From contig JAHXHN010000011.1 of the NCBI GenBank assembly GCA_025656675.1, forward strand, positions 1 through 64,000: a stretch of 64,000 nucleotides of DNA, written 5' to 3'. Positions within the stretch are counted from its first letter, which is position 1. Every line of letters starts with the position of its first letter. Both the position numbers and the translations under genes were made by a program. Of this stretch, positions 9,360 through 17,905 are shown piece by piece. The DNA comes from Candidatus Thiodiazotropha sp. (ex Codakia rugifera) (GTDB lineage Bacteria; Pseudomonadota; Gammaproteobacteria; Chromatiales; Chromatiaceae). Below the pieces are notes generated by a model that saw only the letters and a list, made by a program, of their open reading frames with translations, was not told the DNA's origin and did no database searches.

Positions 9360-9555
9360 TTCTTATACTTCCTCAAGTTGTAACCTGATTCCCGTAGGTT
9401 GATCACGACGAATTGAATGAGTCATTGATCCTTCAAGCTATACAGACATATTCGCCAATAATTAACAGCTATTCCTTTAGTCGTTTGCTATGCAAATAAC
9501 AATCAATTACTTGTACATTTCATCGATGACAAACCTAAGCATACAGATTTATCAA
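9360..9555. other. Intergenic region upstream of phaB
   Basis: About 195 bp between the phasin terminator and the phaB start on the minus strand. It presumably holds the phaB promoter. No operator-like TGCA palindrome was seen here, unlike upstream of the phasin gene. Confidence 0.3.
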
Positions 9556-9580
9556 AAACCGGCGGTGGTGCCGCCGGTTT
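9556..9580 (-). terminator. Terminator of phasin gene
   Basis: A perfect 10-bp stem AAACCGGCGG (9556-9565), loop TGGTG, CCGCCGGTTT (9571-9580), placed 26 bp beyond the phasin stop on the minus strand. AT-rich ends follow in both directions. Confidence 0.85.
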
Positions 9581-9606
9581 GTTTGCAACTAATCGAAAAG
9601 ATCAAA

Positions 9607-9978
9607 TTAAGCAGCCTTTTCTGCAGCTTTGCTGATCTGCTCGTTGGCAGCAGCCAGGTTGCTCTCATACCAGCTACGGACTTCTTCACCAGTCTTCTGG
9701 CTCAGCTCAACAGCTTCACGGGTCTTGGTCATCAATTCATCACCCAGTTTGCGGGTAAGATCCAACTGGCCGCGCACTACTTCCTGGTAATCTTTAGCTT
9801 CTGTAACCAGCTTTAGCTGATCCATGCTTGTGTTCATTACGCTGCTGAGCGTGTTCATCTGGGCATCCATGATTTGATTCCAGGTCTTAAGGCTGATGTC
9901 GCTCAGTTGACGGAAACTATCATAACCGTTTGTGTTGAACTGCTTAATCATATCGATGCTCTCTTTTGCTTTAGCCAT
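9607..9978 (-). CDS. phaP: Phasin (PHA granule-associated protein)
   Basis: A 123-residue Phasin_2-type protein that coats PHA granules and limits coalescence. It is all-helical and amphipathic, with family-typical stretches near the N-terminus (IDMIKQFNTNGYDSFRQLSD, TWNQIMDAQMN) and in the middle (KDYQEVVRGQLDLTRKLGDE), ending in an Ala/Lys-rich tail. The start at MAKAKESIDM is chosen because CAGGAGCAACC precedes it; the frame is open 55 codons further upstream, but that stretch is promoter DNA. A TGCA palindrome lies ~80 bp upstream and may be the operator through which PhaR controls it. Confidence 0.92.
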   Translation of the reverse strand: MAKAKESIDMIKQFNTNGYDSFRQLSDISLKTWNQIMDAQMNTLSSVMNTSMDQLKLVTEAKDYQEVVRGQLDLTRKLGDELMTKTREAVELSQKTGEEVRSWYESNLAAANEQISKAAEKAA

Positions 9979-10059
9979 GTTGGTTGCTCCTGTTGGTTGT
10001 GCATTGCAGCATTGTTGCGGTGCAGCATAATCCAGATAGTATCCTCTGTCAAGAAAAAT

Positions 10060-10074
10060 TTGTGCACTGCACAA
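10060..10074. promoter_or_regulatory. Candidate PhaR operator upstream of phasin gene
   Basis: A perfect 15-nt odd-centred palindrome, TTGTGCACTGCACAA, about 80 bp upstream of the phasin start codon. PhaR-type repressors are known to bind TGC-rich inverted repeats before phasin genes. A close variant lies between phaA and phaE (12113-12128), and a 14/15 match lies at 43911-43925. Assigning PhaR as the binder is an inference. Confidence 0.65.
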
Positions 10075-10186
10075 TATTCTTGGTCCGTCGTGATTAAATA
10101 GGGAGGGCGTGTTAAAGAAGTAACTATTATCTATATATAACAAATAGTTATATGTCTATGTGGTGCTGATTGCAACACGCGGGATT

Positions 10187-10642
10187 CTATTCGTCATCCT
10201 TTTTTGTGGCGCCAAAACCTGTTGCATTGAAGAAATCTTTCTGCATTTCAGTCCACATTTTCATATTGTTTTGAGCAAGATTCGACATGGTTGTGAGGGG
10301 GTCTTCTCCCATATTCTTCTTAATCTGCTCCTGTTGTGCGGTGAACAGACCCATACTCTGTTCCAGGTAGTTGCCGAAAATGCCCTGCAGAGTGCCGCCG
10401 TAAAAGCGGATAATCTGAGATAGCATGTTAGCGGTAAACAAAGGTTCACCACCGGATTCGGTTTCCAGAATAATCTGTAACAGGATATTGCGGGTAATGT
10501 CCTCTTCTGAGGTGGAATCCACTACTTTGATCAATTCACCACTGATAATCAGTTGGCGGAGCTGGGTAAGGGTTATGTATTTACTTTGTTCAGTATCGTA
10601 TAACCGACGGTTGGGATACTTCTTGATGATGCGATCAGACAT
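10187..10642 (-). CDS. phaR: PHA synthesis repressor PhaR
   Basis: A 151-residue protein with the conserved N-terminal PHA_accum DNA-binding region (IIKKYPNRRLYDTEQSKYIT, residues ~5-24) and the following helical region (TRNILLQIILETE). Then comes the PHB-binding-like part containing MLSQIIRFYGG and MGLFTAQQEQIKKNMG. PhaR binds nascent PHA granules and releases its DNA targets when polymer accumulates, so phasin is made only when needed. It lies between the phasin gene and phaA on the same strand. Length and order are normal for the family. Confidence 0.95.
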   Translation of the reverse strand: MSDRIIKKYPNRRLYDTEQSKYITLTQLRQLIISGELIKVVDSTSEEDITRNILLQIILETESGGEPLFTANMLSQIIRFYGGTLQGIFGNYLEQSMGLFTAQQEQIKKNMGEDPLTTMSNLAQNNMKMWTEMQKDFFNATGFGATKKDDE

Positions 10643-10742
10643 GGTCCTGGCACTATTCCTGATAATCGATTGCCACCAGTGTACCTCAATCGGGGGGCCG
10701 ATATTAACCCGGTGAGATAATAGATTGCCGGGCTGATAAGAA

Positions 10743-10769
10743 CAGAGATGCGGCTTGACCGCATCTCTG
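10743..10769 (-). terminator. Hairpin after phaA
   Basis: A perfect 11-bp stem CAGAGATGCGG (10743-10753), loop CTTGA, CCGCATCTCTG (10759-10769), just past the phaA stop on the minus strand. There is no strong T run after it in that direction, so it may only attenuate read-through into phaR. Confidence 0.6.
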
Positions 10770-10777
10770 CCGCAGTA

Positions 10778-11962
10778 TCAGACCTTCTCTACTGCCATGG
10801 CGACGCCTTGACCTCCACCGATACAGAGGGTAGCCAAGCCTTTTTGGGATCCACTACGCTGCATCTCATGCAACAATGTGACCAATACACGACAACCGGA
10901 TGCCCCAATTGGGTGTCCCAATGCAATTGCGCCACCATGAACATTAACCTTGGTGGTATCCCATCCCATCTCCTGATTGACACACATAGCCTGGGCAGCG
11001 AAAGCCTCATTGGCTTCGATACGATCAAGGTCATTGGCAGACCATCCGGCCTTTTCCAGACACTTGGTAGAGGCAGGGATGGGGCCGGTACCCATGATAG
11101 CTGGGTCAACGCCTGCAGAGGAGAAAGCAACAATACGCGCCATTGGGGTGAGTCCCAGCTCTTTCGCTTTGCTTTCAGTCATCACCATTACCGCCGCAGC
11201 ACCATCATTGATACCCGAAGCATTACCGGCAGTAACAGTGCCTTCCTTGGAGAAGGCGGGACGCAATTTGGAAAGAGAAGCAGCTGTGGTGCCAGGGCGG
11301 GGAAATTCATCACGATCGAAGATCACTGGATCTCCTCTTCGTTGTGGAATCTCAATTGGGATGATCTCATCTGCGAAGACGTTGTCATTCAGGGCGGCTT
11401 CTGCCTTCTGCTGAGAACCAGCGGCAAATGCATCCTGATCATCACGGCTGAAACCGAATTTATCCGCGATGTTTTGAGCTGTTGTGCCCATATGGTAGTT
11501 ATTAAAGGCATCCCATAGACCATCGACAATCATTGTGTCGATCAGTTTCCAGTCACCCATCTTGCTGCCGTTACGCGAATTGGGCAGGACGTGGGGTGCC
11601 TTACTCATATTCTCTTGACCACCTGCAATGACAATCTCGGCATCGCCGCAGGCCACAGCCTGCATAGCCAGATGTACGGCTTTCAGGCCGCTGCCACATA
11701 CCTTGTTAATAGTCAGTGCCGGTGTTTCAACAGGCAGACCGGCCGCAAGCGTTGCCTGGCGAGCCGGATTTTGTCCGGTTCCAGCGGCTAACACCTGTCC
11801 CAGAATAACTTCATCCACATGCTCAGGCTGTACACCTGTACGTTCAATCAGACCCTTGATAATGGCAGCACCCAGTTGATGGCCAGGTATGCCGGCCAGG
11901 CTGCCGCCAAAAGTTCCAATGGCGCTACGGGCTGCAGCGACGATGACGATGTTCTCACTCAC
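10778..11962 (-). CDS. phaA: Acetyl-CoA acetyltransferase (beta-ketothiolase) PhaA
   Basis: A 394-residue thiolase that condenses two acetyl-CoA into acetoacetyl-CoA, the entry step to PHB. The nucleophilic cysteine is C89 in NKVCGSGLKAV. The C-terminal half has the NEAFAAQ stretch, the histidine in GGAIALGHPIGASG, and the second cysteine in LCIGGGQG near residue 380. Length is standard. It is transcribed divergently from phaE across a 317-bp region holding a TGCA-type dyad. Other thiolases (fatty acid degradation) share these motifs; the cluster context makes PhaA the best call. Confidence 0.95.
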   Translation of the reverse strand: MSENIVIVAAARSAIGTFGGSLAGIPGHQLGAAIIKGLIERTGVQPEHVDEVILGQVLAAGTGQNPARQATLAAGLPVETPALTINKVCGSGLKAVHLAMQAVACGDAEIVIAGGQENMSKAPHVLPNSRNGSKMGDWKLIDTMIVDGLWDAFNNYHMGTTAQNIADKFGFSRDDQDAFAAGSQQKAEAALNDNVFADEIIPIEIPQRRGDPVIFDRDEFPRPGTTAASLSKLRPAFSKEGTVTAGNASGINDGAAAVMVMTESKAKELGLTPMARIVAFSSAGVDPAIMGTGPIPASTKCLEKAGWSANDLDRIEANEAFAAQAMCVNQEMGWDTTKVNVHGGAIALGHPIGASGCRVLVTLLHEMQRSGSQKGLATLCIGGGQGVAMAVEKV

Positions 11963-12279
11963 GTTGGGTAATCCTCATGTTTTTTCGTTTATTTAAATGG
12001 CCCATCTCTTTTCTATACAGACGGCAGTGCTACCTTACGGACCTACATTCGGGTTTGTACATCCGATACATTAGTCTATGCCAGCCTGCTGCTGGGTATG
12101 TTTTAACAAAAATTGTTGCAGCGCACAATTTTTATTGCTAGCGTATTTGTGTATGGCTGTTTAATGTGGGGCTTTTTGGGGTCCTCTGTTGTCAATATCA
12201 CAACAGGGCTTTATGAGATTTACCTCGACCCGAAACCAACAATTAAAGCGAATCGACGTTCGTGCTGCAAATATGAGAC
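11963..12279. promoter_or_regulatory. Divergent phaA / phaE control region
   Basis: The 317-bp region must hold both outward promoters. It contains the inverted repeat AAAAATTGT / ACAATTTTT around TGCAGCGC at 12108-12133. No gene was seen in it. Confidence 0.6.
12108..12133. promoter_or_regulatory. Candidate PhaR operator between phaA and phaE
   Basis: Nine-base arms AAAAATTGT and ACAATTTTT flank TGCAGCGC. The core TTGTTGCAGCGCACAA resembles the phasin-promoter palindrome on its reverse strand (TTGTGCAGTGCACAA) with one extra T and one substitution. Its position 147 bp before phaE and 146 bp before phaA suits shared control of both operons. Confidence 0.55.
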
Positions 12280-13362
12280 ATGACCATGAGTGAATCAGCA
12301 TTCTGGAATGAGGACTGGATGAAAACCCAGCAGAAATATTGGAAAAACTGGACCGATATGAGCCGCAAGGCAATGGGTTTACAGCAACCTTTGAAATCAC
12401 CTCTGGAGAGCGCTATGGAGCATTGGTGGCAGGGCTTATCCCCCGGAGCCGATGATATGACACGCGATTTCATGAATAAGATGATGACACAGACCCAGAG
12501 CTACTTCCGTATGGCTGAGGGTTACTACAGCAACGCCAATGAGAGTGAAAACTGGCTGGATGCCGCTAACCGAACCGTAACTGATTTACAGAAATTGTTC
12601 TCAGGGGATGGAGATAACGTCTTTGGCGGTAGTGAAGCGACGGGTGATGATGCACTCCACAAGATAATGGCATTCTGGGAAATGCCTATGGATAACTGGC
12701 AACGGATGGTCTCTTCTTTATCGCTGATGCCAGGTGACCTGCTGCGGAACATGCCGCACAAGGATGGCCTGGATCGCTTCCTCAGTGCGCCAGGTCTGGG
12801 TTATCTACGTGAGGAGGAGGGGCACTATAAGCAATTGACCCAGCGTGTCGTCGAATACCAGCAGTGTTTGAGCGAGTATATGAGCTTTTTTTCCAATCTG
12901 GGTCTGATGTCAGCCAATCGTATGAAGGAAAGGATTGATGGGTTGGCTAAAGACGGTAAGCAAGTAGAGAGTGCACGAGCTCTTTACGATCTCTGGGTCA
13001 GCAGTAGTGAAGATGTATATGGCGAGCAGGTCATGACCCCTGAATATGCCAGGATTCACGGTAGACTTGTTAACGGCTTAATGGCTTTGAAGCAGAAACA
13101 TGGGCATGTAATCGACGAGGTTTTAGGCGGACTGAATATGCCAACACGCAGAGAGTTGCGTACCTTACAGGATCGCCTCCAAGAGTCACGTCGTGAATCC
13201 AAGGCAATGCAATCTGAGATCGATCTGCTGAAAGCGCAGATGATTGAATTACGTACCCTCGTGACAAGCAGGCCGAAAACCAGCACAGCAAAATTGAAAG
13301 ATGCTGCTACACCTAAGAAAAAGGTCACTATTAAAAAGAAAGCAACTGCCAAGAAAGCTTAG
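12280..13362 (+). CDS. phaE: Class III PHA synthase subunit PhaE
   Basis: A 360-residue partner subunit of PhaC. It starts with the Trp-rich segment typical of PhaE (FWNEDWMKTQQKYWKNWTDM), has the conserved central part (YLREEEGHYKQLTQ, then LYDLWVSSSEDVYGE near ~240-255), and ends in a predicted coiled coil (~295-335). The last ~25 residues are strongly lysine-rich (KKKVTIKKKATAKKA), reminiscent of nucleoid-binding tails of granule proteins such as PhaM or PhaF. PhaE has no catalytic residues itself and activates PhaC. The start is ATG 12280 or 12286; neither has a clear ribosome site. phaC follows 168 bp downstream. Confidence 0.95.
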   Translation: MTMSESAFWNEDWMKTQQKYWKNWTDMSRKAMGLQQPLKSPLESAMEHWWQGLSPGADDMTRDFMNKMMTQTQSYFRMAEGYYSNANESENWLDAANRTVTDLQKLFSGDGDNVFGGSEATGDDALHKIMAFWEMPMDNWQRMVSSLSLMPGDLLRNMPHKDGLDRFLSAPGLGYLREEEGHYKQLTQRVVEYQQCLSEYMSFFSNLGLMSANRMKERIDGLAKDGKQVESARALYDLWVSSSEDVYGEQVMTPEYARIHGRLVNGLMALKQKHGHVIDEVLGGLNMPTRRELRTLQDRLQESRRESKAMQSEIDLLKAQMIELRTLVTSRPKTSTAKLKDAATPKKKVTIKKKATAKKA

Positions 13363-13530
13363 TTTGTCCAGAACTGATAATGAACAACCGGACCATCTAA
13401 GGTGATATGAACTGACGACCTGTACGCCGATGCGACAATATTAAATAGCATCAGACTACCCGAAAGCTCATTAAGTGGACAGGTGTAGAAACAAGTAAGC
13501 ATGCAGGGCCAGGAAAAGAGGAGAACTGAC

Positions 13531-14601
13531 GTGGAACCATTTAATGTCCGACCCGATCAGTTGGCTGAAGAGATGCTCGACTACAGCCGTAAACTGGGAA
13601 AAGGTGTCGAAAATCTGTTGAACTCTGAAAAGATTGATGCGGGTGTGACGCCTAAAGTAGAAGTCTATCGCGAAGATAAACTGCGTCTGTATCGTTATGA
13701 AGCGCCTGCCGATATTGTTCAGAGTTCAATACCCACATTGATTGTCTATGCATTGGTCAATCGTCCCTATATGACAGACCTGCAAGAGAATCGGTCTACA
13801 GTAAGTAATCTACTTGCAACCGGACAGGATATCTATCTTGTAGACTGGGGCTATCCGGATGAGGCAGACCGATCCCTGACAATGGATGACTATATCAACG
13901 GATACCTGGACCGTTGTGTCGATGTGATCTGTAAACGTCACAAGCTGGATAAGATCAACATACTTGGGATTTGCCAGGGTGGTGCTTTCAGTCTGTGCTA
14001 CAGCTCTCTGCATCCTGATAAGGTGAAAAATTTAATTACCATGGTCACACCGGTTGATTTTCAAACGCCGGATAATATGCTTTCTGCCTGGGTTCAGCAA
14101 TTGGATGTAGACCTGTTAGTCGATACCCTGGGTAATGTACCAGGAGAGCTCCTGAATTGGACTTTCCTCTCACTTAAACCATTTAGCCTGACCGGACAGA
14201 AATACCTGAGTATGGTTGATGTGCTGGAGGATGAAGGTAAGTTAAAAAACTTCCTGCGTATGGAGAAGTGGATTTTTGATAGTCCTGATCAGGCAGGTGA
14301 AACTTTCAGACAGTTCGTCAAGGACTTTTATCAGAAAAATGGTTTCATTGAAGGTGGTGTGAACGTGGGTAATCGCCCAATAGATCTGAAAAATGTTACC
14401 TGTCCTGTATTGAATATTTTTGCTGAGCAAGACCATCTTGTGCCACCCGATTCCTCTCGTGCATTACAAAATCTCACTGGTAGTAAGGATTATACGGAGC
14501 TCTCCTTTCCAGGTGGACATATCGGTATCTACGTCAGTGGTAAGGCTCAGAAGTTAGTGCCACCTGCCATTGGGCAATGGCTGGATGAACGTTCCAGGTA
14601 A
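13531..14601 (+). CDS. phaC: Class III PHA synthase catalytic subunit PhaC
   Basis: A 356-residue alpha/beta-hydrolase-fold polymerase that links 3-hydroxyacyl units from CoA thioesters into PHA. The catalytic triad is visible as Cys148 in the lipase-like box GICQGG, Asp301 in EQDHLVPP and His330 in GGHIGIY, each one residue lower than in the Allochromatium class III enzyme as I recall it. The short length (class I enzymes are ~600) and adjacent phaE define class III. Start: GTG at 13531, preceded by AAGAGGAG at 7-base spacing and giving the family-like N-terminus EPFNVRPDQLAEEMLDYSRK. An ATG 30 bases upstream lacks a ribosome site. Confidence 0.96.
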   Translation: MEPFNVRPDQLAEEMLDYSRKLGKGVENLLNSEKIDAGVTPKVEVYREDKLRLYRYEAPADIVQSSIPTLIVYALVNRPYMTDLQENRSTVSNLLATGQDIYLVDWGYPDEADRSLTMDDYINGYLDRCVDVICKRHKLDKINILGICQGGAFSLCYSSLHPDKVKNLITMVTPVDFQTPDNMLSAWVQQLDVDLLVDTLGNVPGELLNWTFLSLKPFSLTGQKYLSMVDVLEDEGKLKNFLRMEKWIFDSPDQAGETFRQFVKDFYQKNGFIEGGVNVGNRPIDLKNVTCPVLNIFAEQDHLVPPDSSRALQNLTGSKDYTELSFPGGHIGIYVSGKAQKLVPPAIGQWLDERSR

Positions 14602-14647
14602 GTGTCACAGAATGATCCTCCGCCGGTAGTTTCTACCGGTTTCCTTC

Positions 14648-14675
14648 GGGGTGCAGAAAAGCACCCCATTTTTTT
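14648..14675 (+). terminator. Rho-independent terminator of phaE-phaC
   Basis: Stem GGGGTGC (14648-14654), loop AGAAAA, GCACCCC (14661-14667), followed by A and seven T. A second smaller hairpin (CCGGTAG/CTACCGG type) lies just before it at ~14623-14639. Confidence 0.93.
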
Positions 14676-14862
14676 GCGGAAATAAATATCTGTGGAATAC
14701 TATTATGCTATGCGAATCAAAATATATACTACAGCAGTAGAAGTACTTGACTAGGTGCAATATAGATTTCTGAAATAGTTTTACCAGATAAAACTATATA
14801 GTATGGGTGTATGGAAACAATGCCTATTGGGTTGTCTGCCTGTTTTATCGAGAACAAATAAG

Positions 14863-16077
14863 ATGCAAATACAGAGAGAATACTCAAACGAAATATCGAA
14901 GTGGCTTCAGGATTTCATGCATCAGGATTCCGCTAGCGGTATACTTTTAATAATTGCCGCTGTATTGGCAATGGTGCTTGAGAACTCGCCACTGAGTTGG
15001 TTTTACGATGCACTATTAAGCACACCTGTCGAAATACGTGTCGGTGAATTACATTTAGATAAGCCTTTGTTGTTGTGGATCAACGATGGTCTTATGGCTG
15101 TATTTTTCATGCTGATTGGTTTGGAAGTAAAGCGAGAATTTTTAGAAGGTGAATTGTCACGACCAGACCAGATAATTTTACCCGGAGTGGGTGCGATTGG
15201 CGGTATGCTGGTTCCAGCAGCAATATATTACTGGCTAAACAAGGGTGATCCGCTGGCTTTGAATGGCTGGGCAATCCCTGCTGCTACAGATATCGCATTT
15301 GCTCTTGGGATTCTTGCACTGGTGGGCAATCGGGTACCGATCTCATTAAGAGTGTTTCTGATGGCGTTGGCGATTTTCGATGATTTGGGTGCAGTGGTTA
15401 TCATTGCCATCTTCTATACCGCAGACCTTTCTGTTGTTAGCTTAACGATTGCTCTGGTTGCCATCCTGGGTCTTTTCGCATTAAATCTATTAAATGTCAC
15501 GCGAATTTCGGCTTATGTCATGATAGGCGTCATACTCTGGGTAGCTGTGCTGAAATCCGGGGTTCATGCGACATTGGCTGGTGTTCTACTGGGCCTTATG
15601 ATTCCGCTCAAGGATCCAAAAAACAGTGAACGCTCACCACTGCGTGAGGTGGAGCATGGCTTACATCAATGGGTGGCACTATTGATTGTCCCCGTATTTG
15701 CATTTGCCAATGCAGGTGTTTCTCTTTCAGGATTGACAGTTGATGCCCTGCTTGAGCCTATCCCTTTAGGCATTGCAGCAGGACTCTTTCTAGGTAAGCA
15801 GATCGGTATTTTATCGTTTTGTGGTTTGGCCATTTTTATGGGTTTTGCACGACTTCCAAACGGTGCCAGTTGGTGGGGCTTTTACGCTACATCCATTCTC
15901 TGTGGCATCGGTTTTACTATGAGTCTTTTTATCGCGTCTCTGGCATTTGAGCAAGGCGGTTCAAGTGCTATGATAATGGGAGATCGATTGGGTATTCTTG
16001 TAGGTTCAGGCCTCTCTGCAGTGGTTGGTTTTCTAATCATGAAGCTGTTTAATCCTGCAGTTGATAAAGTGACATAA
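14863..16077 (+). CDS. nhaA: Na+/H+ antiporter NhaA
   Basis: A 404-residue inner membrane antiporter with about 12 membrane segments, exchanging Na+ or Li+ for H+ in pH and salt homeostasis. Signature regions: SASGILLIIAAVLAMVLENS at the N-terminus, ATDIAFALGILALVG containing the ion-pathway Asp, and the essential double Asp in LAIFDDLGAVV. GFTMSLFIASLAF lies near the end. Start: ATG 14863, giving MQIQREYSNEISKW, fits the family and has GAGAA upstream; an in-frame ATG 60 bases earlier would add a 20-residue extension without a ribosome site. It follows the phaC terminator and is probably its own transcription unit. Confidence 0.95.
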   Translation: MQIQREYSNEISKWLQDFMHQDSASGILLIIAAVLAMVLENSPLSWFYDALLSTPVEIRVGELHLDKPLLLWINDGLMAVFFMLIGLEVKREFLEGELSRPDQIILPGVGAIGGMLVPAAIYYWLNKGDPLALNGWAIPAATDIAFALGILALVGNRVPISLRVFLMALAIFDDLGAVVIIAIFYTADLSVVSLTIALVAILGLFALNLLNVTRISAYVMIGVILWVAVLKSGVHATLAGVLLGLMIPLKDPKNSERSPLREVEHGLHQWVALLIVPVFAFANAGVSLSGLTVDALLEPIPLGIAAGLFLGKQIGILSFCGLAIFMGFARLPNGASWWGFYATSILCGIGFTMSLFIASLAFEQGGSSAMIMGDRLGILVGSGLSAVVGFLIMKLFNPAVDKVT

Positions 16078-16227
16078 CCTCCATATTCCAGTCTATATTA
16101 AAAAAGTTACTGAGTATGGATTGATCATGCCTGTGTTTACATATATATGACAGAATCGTTCGTAAATAATTATCATATGATACTGATCAACTGCATTGGA
16201 TAATTAATATTTTGATGGAGGTTGATC

Positions 16228-16767
16228 GTGTCGAGACTGTTACCAATAGTTGTGACCATATCAGCTATTTTTCCATTTGGACAAGTTGAAAATCATATTG
16301 TTGTAGGCAAGTCTGCACCTGATTTTCATATGATGGATCAGAATGGCATAGCTCACCGGCTTTCAGACTATAATGGACGCTGGTTAGTGCTCTATTTTTA
16401 CCCAAGAGACGATACTCCGCGATGCACAATAGAAGCATGTGATTTTCGGGATAATCAGGATCGATTTAATAAGGAGGGAGTGTCCATACTGGGTGTCAGT
16501 ATGAACAGTTTATCCAGCCATCAGATGTTTACCAAAAAATACGGCCTTCCATTCCCAATACTATCAGATACCTCTGGACAGACAGCAAAGGCATATGGTT
16601 CTCTTTTTCAATTCGGCCCCCTGAAGTTTGCAAAGCGCCATAGTTTTATAATCGATCCAGAGGGGAATATTGCTGCTATTTTTAGAGAAGTAGATCCTCA
16701 ATGCCATACTGATAAAATATTTGAAGAACTACGATTGTTGAGTTGTTCCAAAGATATATTTAATTAG
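16228..16767 (+). CDS. Exported Bcp-like peroxiredoxin
   Basis: A 179-residue thioredoxin-fold peroxiredoxin of the AhpC/TSA, BCP-like group, reducing peroxides. The peroxidatic site is DDTPRCTIEACDFRD with C66 and a second cysteine C71 five residues on, as in atypical two-Cys Bcp enzymes. An N-terminal hydrophobic stretch (RLLPIVVTISAIFPFG) precedes the domain, suggesting export or membrane anchoring; usual cytoplasmic Bcp has none. Start: GTG at 16228 because GGAGG lies six bases upstream; the frame also opens at a TTG two codons earlier. It stands alone between nhaA and a decayed transposase. Confidence 0.9.
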   Translation: MSRLLPIVVTISAIFPFGQVENHIVVGKSAPDFHMMDQNGIAHRLSDYNGRWLVLYFYPRDDTPRCTIEACDFRDNQDRFNKEGVSILGVSMNSLSSHQMFTKKYGLPFPILSDTSGQTAKAYGSLFQFGPLKFAKRHSFIIDPEGNIAAIFREVDPQCHTDKIFEELRLLSCSKDIFN

Positions 16768-16898
16768 ATATTTAATAACTTACTCAAGAGTTAAAACTTC
16801 TTCCGAGTTGGTAAGGATTATTATTCCAAACATGGGATAATTAGCGTTTATATGTTCGCTGGGAATAAAGTCAATCACAATCTCAAAGTCACCCTGTA

Positions 16899-17847
16899 AA
16901 AAAGTATCTTGATGCACTAGATGGAGATCAAACATCAAAGCGCACACAAAAGAAAGCCTCTATAATTGATCCTATGGCTCAGTGGGCAGGTGATAAAAGG
17001 CCGGCTCACTTTTATTATTGCACAAACTACTTAATTGGCATTGAACATAGCGTAATTATTTATGTAGAGCCGACACCGGTTTATCAGTATCACTGAAGTG
17101 AATAGCACACGAGATACGTTAAAAAGGATAGAAAAGAATCTGAATTATAGGCCAGGAAAACTTATAGCAGATACATCATGTGGTTCTGCTCCAATGCTTG
17201 ATTGACTAGTCAAAGAGAGAAGCATAGTCCCCCCATATTCCTGTTTGGAATAAGTACTGCTAGTACATTTGGCCTGTATGCTAGATCTGAGTTCACGTGG
17301 AATGGTGATGTGAATCTCTACGTGTGTCCAGCTGGTAATTTGTTTTAACGAGGTCGTCGAAAATGGAAAGGCAATTCCACTGGGATTACCAATGATAATG
17401 CCAATATAAACAAAGCTTCTAAACATGATTGAGACATCTGTCAGAATTAACCACATTACTGTCTCAATACTCCAAACCAGAAAATTGCGTGTAGTATCTA
17501 CGAGTCATCTCGCGATCTAGCCGGAGAGTTAAAAGAACAGATGAGTACAAACAGTCACGCAAAGAAAGCATGAAGATAGAATTACTATTCACACATCTCA
17601 ACGCATTTTAAAGTTTGATCGTCTGAGGCTACGAGGGATTGCTGGTGCTAGAGATGAATAGATTACGGCCGCGACAGTGCAGTATCTTAGAAAACTAGCC
17701 AATCCTCGTTATAAGCTGCATAACTACATCAATTATGTGCCGGTGTGGAGGAAATTAGTCCAGTCAACTAGAAAAAAATACAAGATATCATCGCCAGGTA
17801 ATGAAAAACCAAGAACACTTAGCGAGCACCCACTAGAAATAGATTAG
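16899..17847 (+). pseudogene. Decayed IS1182-family transposase
   Basis: No long frame survives, but successive pieces in different frames read as one IS1182-type DDE transposase. From ~16905 comes YLDALDGDQTSKRTQKK, then IIDPMAQWAG, YYCTNYLIGIEHSVIIYVEP (to a stop at 17094). Next are KLIADTSCGSAPMLD*LVKERSIVP (~17157-17220), EFTWNGDVNLYVCPAGN (~17287-17340), and NTPNQKIACSIYESSRDLAG (~17466-17525). The end of the protein is EYKQSRKE, IELLFTHLN and ILKFDRLRLRGIAGARDE (~17545-17665), then TAATVQYLRKLAN and a C-terminal tail to the stop at 17845. At least four frameshifts or stops interrupt it, and the N-terminal third is missing. Assignment is from remembered family sequence. Confidence 0.85.
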
Positions 17848-17905
17848 CACCATCCGAGTTATAAAATCTAAGCTATTAAACTGTCACAATCGGCAAATAC
17901 AGACC

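Noticed and set aside
17145-17456. 103-codon minus-strand frame in the gap before the hybrid kinase
   Set aside because: The opposite strand reads as IS1182-type transposase fragments in this same stretch; the minus frame has no motif and no start signal.
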